Source: JAUWQU01 sp964605095
GTDB taxonomy: Bacteria > Planctomycetota > Phycisphaerae > SM23-33
Length of the DNA stretch: 16,868 bases
Direction: 5' to 3'
NCBI GenBank assembly: GCA_964605095.1
Contig: CAZSBS010000090.1
Coordinates: 1 to 16,868, forward strand
The position numbers were made by a program, and so were the translations under genes. A model generated the notes under the pieces. That model did not search any database. It saw only the letters and a program-made list of their open reading frames with translations, and was not told the DNA's origin. Shown here piece after piece: positions 1-6,503 of the stretch (its first letter is position 1; each line of letters begins with the position of its first letter).

Positions 1-452
1 ACGAGGTCGCTGATGAGATACTGGTTGCATATTTTCGCCAGTGTTTCCAGGTCGCCCAGCACGGCCAGGGCGAGCTTGGCGGCCTCGCGGGGCACGTCGA
101 TTGCCGCCGCGGTGGCGATCTCCATCGCCTGATCCTTTTCCGGGCCGTCCGGCAGACGCGATGCCTCCTGGTAGGTGGTGAACGCCGCGATGTCGTCGGT
201 GACGAGTTGCTGGAACATTTTCCTGGCCCGGCCGAAACGCGACAGCAGATGCTGGTGCTCGTTGGCATACTCGGCGAACTTCTTCTTGCCGATGGAGAAA
301 TTAAGCGCCATTTCGCCCAGCGCCACCGCCAGCGCGCCGACGACTCCGGCGACACTGCCGCCGCCCGGCGTCGGAGTCTTACCGGCCGTGGCAGCCACGA
401 ACTGCCGAACCGTCATCGAGAGAAGGTCGGTTTGCTTTTCGTTGTCTGTCAT
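1..452 (-). CDS. Cyclodeaminase/cyclohydrolase family protein (FTCD_C-like), partial
   Basis: The gene starts at ATG 452 and runs off the left edge, so only about 150 N-terminal residues are present and the C-terminus is missing. The frame is open throughout. Residues 26-33 read TPTPGGGS, followed by a small-residue helix (VAGVVGALAVALGEM) and later GKKKFAEY. This is the hallmark start of the FTCD_C family, all-helical proteins that include formiminotetrahydrofolate cyclodeaminase and methenyl-THF cyclohydrolase (FchA). Family members act on folate one-carbon units in the cytoplasm; which reaction applies cannot be told from this fragment. The start overlaps the stop of the upstream M16 peptidase gene in an ATGA arrangement, implying translational coupling. 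Family assignment is firm; exact substrate is open. Confidence 0.88.
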   Translation of the reverse strand, partial: MTDNEKQTDLLSMTVRQFVAATAGKTPTPGGGSVAGVVGALAVALGEMALNFSIGKKKFAEYANEHQHLLSRFGRARKMFQQLVTDDIAAFTTYQEASRLPDGPEKDQAMEIATAAAIDVPREAAKLALAVLGDLETLAKICNQYLISDL

Positions 453-3169
453 TGTGCTTCCTTTGTCTTCTCCACCAACTTCGGATCCGGCGTTGTCACC
501 ACGGTAAAGTATCCGCCGGAGAGGTATTTCTTTCCCACGGCCGCCACGTCGGCGGGGGTTATTTTGGCGTAGATTCCTTCGAGCTTGTTGCGGAAGTCGT
601 AGCCGAATCCGAACAGCTCGTCGGTGGCCGCGGTCATCGCGAGCGAGCTCATCGACTGGTTGCCGAGCACGTCGGCGGTGAGGATGGTGTTGACGGCCCG
701 CTTGATCTCCGCCTCGGTCGGCGTGTAGTTGGATGCCTTTCGCAGGTTTTTGTCGATGATGCGGAGGATTTCCGGCGCCTTGTCCGGCGCGCCGGCGGCG
801 TAGGTGATGAACGCGCCCGGCGCCAGCGCGGGCCAGTTGTAGGCGTGGACCACGTACACCAACTGCTTGCCGCGAAGCTCCGTGTGGAGCCAGCCGCTGG
901 GCATGCGGTAGCCGCTGATGATCGTGTCCAGCACGTTCAGCGGGAAGCGGTCGGGGTTGTCGATCGTCATTCCCGGAACGGCAACGACCACGGCGGCGAT
1001 ATTCTTCTCGGTCTTCAAGACGACACGCTTGCCGTCGGCGGGGACCTTTGGCGCCGGCGGGATCTTGCTATCGACCGTCCCGTCGGGCAGGTTGGCGAAG
1101 AGTGTTTTCACTCTCTCGGCCGCGGCGTCGGCGTCGAACTTCCCGAAGATTGCCAGCACGCTGTCGCCGCCGCGAACGTACTTGCGGTGGTGCTCACGGA
1201 GCTGTTCGACGGTCGCCTTGGCGACCACGTCCTTGTTGCCGTCGGTCAGCATCGCCAGTGGCGAGCCCTTGAAGAACTCCCCGCGGAACTTCGCCATGAG
1301 CTGCGGGGCCCAGTCCTCGTCAATGCGGTCAATGGCCGCGAGCTGCCGCGGGCGAAGGATGTCGAGCTCCTTTTGCGGGAAGGCGGGATGTTGGACCACG
1401 TCGGCCAGGATCGACAGCGCCTTGTCGAAGCTGCCCGACAGCACCGACGCCTGCCAGTATGTCGAGTTGTTGCCGCACGAGCCGGAGATGCTCCCGCCGG
1501 CGTTGGCGAAGAAGTCGGCGATCTGCTCGGACGTCTGGTCGCCGGCGCCCTTGACGGCGAGCGACGCCATCATTTCGCCCAGCCCGTTGGTCGTGGCGTC
1601 CTCGACCATCAGCCCACCCTTGGCGACGAAAGCCATGGAGACCAAGTCCACCGCGTCGGTGCTGGTAAGGACCGCTCGCAGGCCGTTTGGCAGCTTGAGC
1701 GTGACGGTCTTGGAGGCAGCCGACGCGGCGGCGGAGGCGCCGATCGCGGGCAAGGTGCTTGCGGGAACCATCCGCGTGACGACCATGCGGTCGGGCGTGA
1801 GGTACTTTTTCGCCGCTGCCTGGACCTGCTCGGCCGAGACCGCGTCGATTCGCTTGGTGTAGCTCCGCGAGAAGCTCGCGTCGCCCGTGGAAAGGTAGTC
1901 CGAGCCGAGTTGCCGGCTGACGGACTCGACGGACTGCTGCTGGTACACGAAGCCGGCGATGATCTGTCGCTTGGCGCGCTCGAGCTCGGCGGCGTCCACG
2001 CCCTTCTCGGCGACCAGGGCCAGTTCGGCCAGGACGGCCTGCTCGGCCGCGTCGGCCTTGTCGGGCGAGCAGCGGAACGAGACGTTGAACATGCCCTTGC
2101 CCCAGTCCGGCGTGAAGGAGCTGCTGGATATGCTCGTCACCAGCCGCTGCTGGCGGAGGAGCTTCGCCACGAGCCGGCTGTTCTGGCCGGAAGAGAGGAC
2201 GCCGTCCAGCACGTCGAGCGAGCAGAGATCGTCGCCCAGCAGCGCAACGGTCCGGAAGCTCATCTCCTGCATGGTTTCCTTGAGTTCCGGATGGCCCATT
2301 GCGGTTCGGATGACACCCGGGAGCGGCTCGACGGCCGGCAGGTTGTGCCGGGGCTCGCGCCCGGCGTTGAAGCCGGCAAACGCCTTTCGAACGCGGTCCA
2401 GGGCGGCCTCGACTTCCACGTCGCCTGCCACCACGAAGACCATGTTCTGCGGCACATACGTAAGGTCGTGGTACTTGATTACGTCCTCGTACGTCAGGGC
2501 CGCCAGCGGGCCTGCATAGCCGATGATCGGCACCGCCGCCGGGTGGCCGCGGAATACGTCCGCGGCGTGGGCGTACCACATCTGGCGGTCGGGGTCGTCC
2601 TTGCCGAGTTCCAACTCGCGCTGCACGACGCCGTGCTCGCGCTGGAAGTCCGGCCTGGTTATGTTGGGCCGGGCCATCCACGTGGCGATCAGGTCGATGC
2701 ACTCCATCGCCTTGGAGCTGGAGGCGGAGATGTAGTACTGCGTGATGTCCATCGACGTGGAGGCGTTGGACTGCCCGCCGATGTCTGAAGTGATCTCCCT
2801 GCTGGCGGCCATGCCGGCCTGGGCCTCGGGGGCCGCCTCCTCATCCTCGCTCTTGGCCGTGAGGTGCTCGCAGAGGTGGCTGATTCCGCAGCCCAGCCAG
2901 GACCCTTCGTAAATCCCGCCGGTATGCACGAACGACCGCACGCAGACGACCGGGGCCGTGTGCATGGGCTTGATGATGACGGTCAGCCCGTTGTCGAGCT
3001 TAACGACGACCGCGTCGCCGGCCTGCGTCCGGCTGGTCGCCCGCGGGATTGCCTGGGCGGAGGCGTTTGCGTCGGCCGTCACGGGCGCCGGCGGCGGCAC
3101 ACACGCCTGAGCGGCCAGGACAATCAGCATCGTTGCGGCGATCCCGGCCAGTCGTGATCGAGGTCTCAT
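449..3169 (-). CDS. Two-domain M16 (insulinase/pitrilysin family) zinc metallopeptidase, exported
   Basis: A 906-residue protein. The ATG at 3169 is preferred over an in-frame start at 3226 because GGAG lies about 7 bases upstream and the N-terminus then becomes a signal peptide (MRPRSR, then a hydrophobic stretch ending LAAQAC). Cleavage before Cys23 as a lipoprotein is possible, but the lipobox is imperfect. The N-terminal M16 domain (about 50-470) has the inverted zinc motif HLCEH at 98-102 and the distal Glu at about 185 (VVQRELELGKDDPD). An acidic insert follows the zinc motif. The second M16 half (about 485-906) has LGEMM at the equivalent place (530-534), so it is non-catalytic, the usual active/inactive pairing for this family. 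Such enzymes degrade peptides outside the cytoplasm. It lies 82 bp after the response regulator and overlaps the cyclodeaminase gene by 4 bp. Substrate unknown. Confidence 0.9.
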   Translation of the reverse strand: MRPRSRLAGIAATMLIVLAAQACVPPPAPVTADANASAQAIPRATSRTQAGDAVVVKLDNGLTVIIKPMHTAPVVCVRSFVHTGGIYEGSWLGCGISHLCEHLTAKSEDEEAAPEAQAGMAASREITSDIGGQSNASTSMDITQYYISASSSKAMECIDLIATWMARPNITRPDFQREHGVVQRELELGKDDPDRQMWYAHAADVFRGHPAAVPIIGYAGPLAALTYEDVIKYHDLTYVPQNMVFVVAGDVEVEAALDRVRKAFAGFNAGREPRHNLPAVEPLPGVIRTAMGHPELKETMQEMSFRTVALLGDDLCSLDVLDGVLSSGQNSRLVAKLLRQQRLVTSISSSSFTPDWGKGMFNVSFRCSPDKADAAEQAVLAELALVAEKGVDAAELERAKRQIIAGFVYQQQSVESVSRQLGSDYLSTGDASFSRSYTKRIDAVSAEQVQAAAKKYLTPDRMVVTRMVPASTLPAIGASAAASAASKTVTLKLPNGLRAVLTSTDAVDLVSMAFVAKGGLMVEDATTNGLGEMMASLAVKGAGDQTSEQIADFFANAGGSISGSCGNNSTYWQASVLSGSFDKALSILADVVQHPAFPQKELDILRPRQLAAIDRIDEDWAPQLMAKFRGEFFKGSPLAMLTDGNKDVVAKATVEQLREHHRKYVRGGDSVLAIFGKFDADAAAERVKTLFANLPDGTVDSKIPPAPKVPADGKRVVLKTEKNIAAVVVAVPGMTIDNPDRFPLNVLDTIISGYRMPSGWLHTELRGKQLVYVVHAYNWPALAPGAFITYAAGAPDKAPEILRIIDKNLRKASNYTPTEAEIKRAVNTILTADVLGNQSMSSLAMTAATDELFGFGYDFRNKLEGIYAKITPADVAAVGKKYLSGGYFTVVTTPDPKLVEKTKEAQ

Positions 3170-3251
3170 GGCGGTTCTCCAGTGGCAATGAACAACATTG
3201 GCGCCTTCAAGAATCATACTACGCACGGGGGGCCCGCGAGGTTGGGCGCGT

Positions 3252-3776
3252 TCAGCGTGAATCCTTGTCGGCCGGGGCGTCTTCGCCTACCGGGCCGTCC
3301 TCGACTTCCTTCAGGTACGCCAGCGCCCGGTCCAACTCGCTTCGCAGGTGCCGCACCCGCAGCAGGCTCCTTACCCGCGTGACGAGTTCCAGGCGGTTGA
3401 CGGGCTTTGTGATGAAGTCGTCCGTGCCGCTTTCGACCCCACGCTGGATGTCCCCAAGCTCGTTCAGCGCCGTGACCATAATCACCGGGGTGTCACGGGT
3501 CTGCGGGTCGGCCTTGATCTTGCGGCACACCTCGTAGCCGCTCATGCGGGGCATCATTATGTCCAGCAGGATCAGGTCCGGGCAATCCCGCTCGATCTTC
3601 TCCAGGGCCTCGATGCCGTCGACGGCCGTGGTGACGCGGCATTTCAGGCTGTCGAGATATGCCACCAGCAACTCAAGGTTCTGAGCGTTGTCGTCGACGA
3701 CAAGCACCTTGCTCTCCGAGCATTTGGCCTCGGTCTGGCCCGCCGTGTCCGGGCGGTCCGTCGGTGTTTCGGGCAT
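3252..3776 (-). CDS. Single-domain response regulator (CheY/PleD-type receiver)
   Basis: A 174-residue protein made of one receiver domain (about 22-145) with a polar N-terminal extension and a charged tail. Visible receiver residues are the acidic pair D28-D29 (VLVVDDN), phospho-acceptor D72 (LILLDIMMPRMSGYE), switch Thr102 (VTA) and Lys124 (TKP). No DNA-binding, GGDEF or other output domain follows, so the output must act through a partner protein or by protein contact. An AGGAG lies 9 bases before ATG 3776. No histidine kinase is in the window, so this is an orphan here. It sits 200 bp downstream of guaA and 82 bp upstream of the M16 peptidase gene, so cotranscription with the latter is plausible. 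Its specific pathway cannot be inferred. Confidence 0.93.
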   Translation of the reverse strand: MPETPTDRPDTAGQTEAKCSESKVLVVDDNAQNLELLVAYLDSLKCRVTTAVDGIEALEKIERDCPDLILLDIMMPRMSGYEVCRKIKADPQTRDTPVIMVTALNELGDIQRGVESGTDDFITKPVNRLELVTRVRSLLRVRHLRSELDRALAYLKEVEDGPVGEDAPADKDSR

Positions 3777-3825
3777 CGTGCGTTTCTCCTGCTATCCATG
3801 CGGCGCCGGTGGCGCGACCGTCATA

Positions 3826-3854
3826 AAGGTATCCCCTCCGGCTGGGAATGGCAA
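3826..3854 (-). promoter_or_regulatory. Possible sigma70-type promoter for the response regulator gene
   Basis: On the minus strand TTGCCA (3854-3849) is followed after exactly 17 bases by TACCTT (3831-3826). The -35 is close to consensus, the -10 is weak. Transcription would start near 3819, leaving about 43 bases before ATG 3776. The -35 context (TTGCCATTCCCAGCC) resembles that of the guaA promoter. Low confidence because the -10 matches only three of six consensus bases. Confidence 0.3.
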
Positions 3855-3976
3855 GAGGCGACCAAGACCACCCACGGAGACAACCCTGCTCGCTGAAGCG
3901 AACAGGCCTCGGAGCCCGAAACACGTGCTTTCACCAGGTTTCTGTTCCTGGTTCCGGGTTCCGCCGTTTCTCACCG

Positions 3977-5536
3977 CTACTCCCATTCGATGGTAGCCGG
4001 CGGTTTGCTTGAGATGTCGTAGACCACGCGGTTGACGCCGCGGACCTCGTTGATGATTCGGTTGGAGATCGTCGCCAGCACGTCGTAGGGTATTCTGGAC
4101 CAGTCGGCCGTCATGAAGTCGGCGGTGTCCACGGAGCGGACGGCGACCACGTCCTCATACGTTCGGCCGTCGCCCATCACGCCGACGGACTGCACTGGCA
4201 GCAGGACGGCGAATGTCTGGGCGCACTTGCGGTAGAGGTTGTTGGTGTGGATTTCCTCCAGCAGGATGTTGTCGGCCTTGCGGAGGACTTCGAGGCGCTG
4301 GCGGGTGACCTCGCCGAGGCATCTCACGGCCAGGCCGGGGCCGGGGAAGGGGTGGCGCCATACCAGCGTGGGCGGCAGGCCGAGCAGCTCGCCGGCGCGG
4401 CGGACCTCGTCCTTGAACAGGTCGCGAAGCGGCTCGATAAGCTCGAAGCCCAGCTCCGCCGGCAGGCCTCCGACATTGTGGTGCAGCTTGATGTTCGCGG
4501 CCTGGCCGGCAAGCGAATGCCCGGACTCGATCACGTCCGGGTACAGCGTGCCTTGGGCAAGGTAGCGGGCGTTGGGGATGCTCTTGGCGGCTTGCTTGAA
4601 CATGTCGATGAACGCATGGCCGATGATGCGGCGCTTCTCCTGCGGGTCGGTCACGCCGGCCAGGAGAGTCAGAAACTCATTTTCGGCCTCGATGACCGTC
4701 AGGTGTATGTGGAAGTGGTCGGCGAAGGTTGTGCGGACCCGCTCGACCTCGTTCATCCGCAGCAGGCCGTTGTCGACGAGGATGCACGAAAGGCGCTCGC
4801 CGATGGCCTTGTGAAGCATGGCCGCGACGACCGAGGAGTCCACGCCGCCGGAAAGCCCGCAGATGACCCGCTCGTCGGGTCCGACGCGACGACGGACATC
4901 CGCGACGACCTGCTCGATGAACGAGCCCATCTTCCAGAGGCCCAGGCAGCCGCAAACGTCGTAAAGGAAGTTGACGAATATCTCGTTGCCGTGCGGCGTG
5001 TGCGTGACCTCCGGGTGGAACTGCACGCCGAAGAACGGGATCTTGCGGTGCCGCACGGCCGCGTAGGGGCATGTGGCGGTGGTCGCCAGCGGGATGAAGT
5101 CCGGCCCGAGGTCGTGGATCTGGTCCCCGTGGCTCATCCACACGCTCGTGACGGCGGGGATGTTCTTCAGGAGCGTGTCGGCTTCGAGGACGGTCAGCGA
5201 CGCCCGGCCAAACTCGCGGGAGGCGGTGGGCTTGATGTCCGCGCCGAGCATCTGGCAGCAGAGCTGCATCCCGTAGCAGATTCCCAGGATCGGCACGCCG
5301 AGCTCGAAGATTTCCTTGCGGCATCGCGGCGCGCCGGCCTCGTACACGCTGGACGGCCCGCCGGTAAATATCAGGCCCTTGACGTTGAGGTCGCGGATTT
5401 CCGAGGCCGAGATGTCCGGCCGGGCCAGCACGCTGTAGACGCCGTTCTCGCGAACTCGGCGCGCGATAAGCTGTGCGTATTGGCTGCCGAAGTCCAGGAT
5501 TACGATGGTTTCCGCTTGTCCGATTCGCTCGCTCAT
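3977..5536 (-). CDS. guaA: GMP synthase (glutamine-hydrolysing)
   Basis: A 519-residue protein converting XMP to GMP with ATP and glutamine, the last step of guanine nucleotide synthesis. The class I amidotransferase domain has ILDFGSQY at 13-20, nucleophile Cys87 (GICYGMQ) and His174/Glu176 (VQFHPEVTH). The ATP pyrophosphatase domain begins with the P-loop SGGVDSS at 229-235. The C-terminal dimerisation domain carries HPFPGPGLAVR and ends with SKPPATIEWE, the standard GuaA terminus. Length matches the family. ATG 5536 is chosen because GAGG lies 8 bases upstream; a GTG at 5575 in the same frame falls directly after a predicted -10 box and so should lie upstream of the transcript start. No guaB is nearby. 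Nothing unusual in the protein. Confidence 0.98.
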   Translation of the reverse strand: MSERIGQAETIVILDFGSQYAQLIARRVRENGVYSVLARPDISASEIRDLNVKGLIFTGGPSSVYEAGAPRCRKEIFELGVPILGICYGMQLCCQMLGADIKPTASREFGRASLTVLEADTLLKNIPAVTSVWMSHGDQIHDLGPDFIPLATTATCPYAAVRHRKIPFFGVQFHPEVTHTPHGNEIFVNFLYDVCGCLGLWKMGSFIEQVVADVRRRVGPDERVICGLSGGVDSSVVAAMLHKAIGERLSCILVDNGLLRMNEVERVRTTFADHFHIHLTVIEAENEFLTLLAGVTDPQEKRRIIGHAFIDMFKQAAKSIPNARYLAQGTLYPDVIESGHSLAGQAANIKLHHNVGGLPAELGFELIEPLRDLFKDEVRRAGELLGLPPTLVWRHPFPGPGLAVRCLGEVTRQRLEVLRKADNILLEEIHTNNLYRKCAQTFAVLLPVQSVGVMGDGRTYEDVVAVRSVDTADFMTADWSRIPYDVLATISNRIINEVRGVNRVVYDISSKPPATIEWE

Positions 5537-5575
5537 TGCGGTGGCCTCACAAGTCCATTCCGGGGTGAAGGGCAC

Positions 5576-5604
5576 ATGATACGCGGGGCGGGCGGGGATG
5601 GCAA
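5576..5604 (-). promoter_or_regulatory. Predicted sigma70-type promoter of guaA
   Basis: On the minus strand TTGCCA (5604-5599), a 17-base spacer, then TATCAT (5581-5576). Each hexamer matches five of six consensus bases. The predicted start near 5569 gives a leader of about 33 bases that contains the GAGG ribosome-binding site and ends at ATG 5536. Confidence 0.6.
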
Positions 5605-5890
5605 TATCGAAGGCTTGACATCGCGGAAGGCCCGATTGAAGGAGGTACGACGGGCCGAAGGCTCATGTCCGACTGTGGTTGACAGTTTGTTCACCCTGGC
5701 CACTGGCCTTTTGGCTTCGGCTCGTTACAATTCATACGGTGCGTTGCAGAAGGTGGCGGATGGGTTTGTGTCGCGCCGCCGGATGTTCGTCAGGCCGGGA
5801 TGTGTTGTGTCTGACATGTCGCTGGTTCCGCCTGGCGGGTGAAGGGTCGGCCCGGTTGGCTGACCAAGGCCTTGAGATGGGGTATCAGTC
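5605..5890. other. Divergent intergenic region between guaA and hsp20
   Basis: No convincing gene is present. Two TTGACA sequences occur on the plus strand (5615-5620 and 5679-5684), but neither has a -10 box at the right distance. A TACAAT at 5726-5731 lacks a good -35. A short hairpin lies just before hsp20 at 5849-5871 (TTGG-CTGA-CCAA flanked by GGCC/GGCC with a 3-base bulge). I see no CIRCE inverted repeat and no clear sigma32 promoter. How hsp20-lon is switched on cannot be read from this sequence. Confidence 0.5.
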
Positions 5891-6322
5891 ATGGCCAATG
5901 GTATTCGTTTAGCGGAAGAGGACAAGTTCACGCCAATCGGCGAACAGATGGGCCGTTGGATGGACAAGGTCCTGGGCGCCAGCTTCAGGCATTTCGGCCC
6001 ATGCGACGTGTGGAGGCCGGCGATCAACCTCTGCGAGTTCCCCGACCACTACTGCCTCGTGGCAGAGCTTGCCGGAATGCAAGCCGGCGAGATCGACCTG
6101 CGCATCGAGAACGGCTCGCTTTTCATCACGGGCGAGCGCCCCATGCCCAGCAACCCGGACGACAAGGGCAAGGGGGAAGTGCGGCTGCACCTCATGGAGA
6201 TCGATCAGGGCCGGTTCCTGCGAGATGTAAAGCTGCCCGATGACGTGGACGTCGACGCCATCGAGGCGACATATAAAGGTGGATACCTGTGGGTGAGAAT
6301 CCCCAGAAAGAGGCTCGTGTAG
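5891..6322 (+). CDS. hsp20: Small heat-shock protein, Hsp20/alpha-crystallin family
   Basis: A 143-residue cytoplasmic ATP-independent holdase. The alpha-crystallin domain spans about residues 39-140: it opens with WRPAINLCEFPDHYCLVAEL, has the middle strands DLRIENGSLFITGER, and closes with the conserved A-x(4)-G-x-L-x-V pattern (A126, G131, L133, V135). The protein stops at IPRKRLV, so the C-terminal extension with an I-x-I/V motif, which many Hsp20s use for oligomerisation, appears absent. The Shine-Dalgarno is weak (GAGATGGGG, 9 to 17 bases before ATG). The stop TAG is one base before the ATG of lon (first copy at 6324), so the two are almost certainly cotranscribed. Its last 29 bases are repeated after the N-gap. 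Confidence 0.94.
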   Translation: MANGIRLAEEDKFTPIGEQMGRWMDKVLGASFRHFGPCDVWRPAINLCEFPDHYCLVAELAGMQAGEIDLRIENGSLFITGERPMPSNPDDKGKGEVRLHLMEIDQGRFLRDVKLPDDVDVDAIEATYKGGYLWVRIPRKRLV

Positions 6323-6348
6323 CATGGCCGAAGATAAACCGACCAGAC
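6294..6348. repeat. 55-bp exact direct repeat, copy 1 (contig-end overlap)
   Basis: This segment holds the end of hsp20 and the first 25 bases of lon. It is identical, base for base, to 6449-6503 on the other side of the N-run. Both copies abut the gap exactly, which is how two contigs sharing an unmerged k-mer overlap look after scaffolding. Confidence 0.97.
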
Positions 6349-6448
6349 NNNNNNNNNNNNNNNNNNNNNNNNNNNNNNNNNNNNNNNNNNNNNNNNNNNN
6401 NNNNNNNNNNNNNNNNNNNNNNNNNNNNNNNNNNNNNNNNNNNNNNNN
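6349..6448. other. Assembly gap, exactly 100 Ns, probably not real sequence
   Basis: A run of exactly 100 Ns, the conventional filler for a gap of unknown size. Because the sequences on both sides are the same 55 bases, the likely true structure is a direct join: deleting 6349-6503 leaves hsp20-TAG-C-ATG-lon intact with no missing coding sequence. The inference fails if long reads show extra DNA here. Confidence 0.95.
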
Positions 6449-6503
6449 TGAGAATCCCCAGAAAGAGGCTCGTGTAGCATGGCCGAAGATAAACCGACCA
6501 GAC
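6449..6503. repeat. 55-bp exact direct repeat, copy 2 (contig-end overlap)
   Basis: Second copy of the 55 bases at 6294-6348. It carries the last codons and stop of hsp20 (to 6477) and the true in-frame start of the complete lon gene at 6479. The partial lon start at 6324-6348 is the redundant copy. Confidence 0.97.

Noticed and set aside
452..2788. 778-codon plus-strand open frame
   Set aside because: It is antisense to the M16 peptidase, which has signal peptide, zinc motif and domain structure. Its translation is low-complexity, rich in Arg, Gly, Val and His, as expected from the antisense of a GC-rich gene.
5537..5575. GTG start 13 codons upstream of the guaA ATG
   Set aside because: It sits directly after the predicted -10 box, before the expected transcription start, and the conserved GuaA N-terminus does not need it.
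4247..5842. 531-codon plus-strand open frame
   Set aside because: Antisense to guaA, whose identity is certain. The translation resembles no protein family and the frame continues by chance into the intergenic region.
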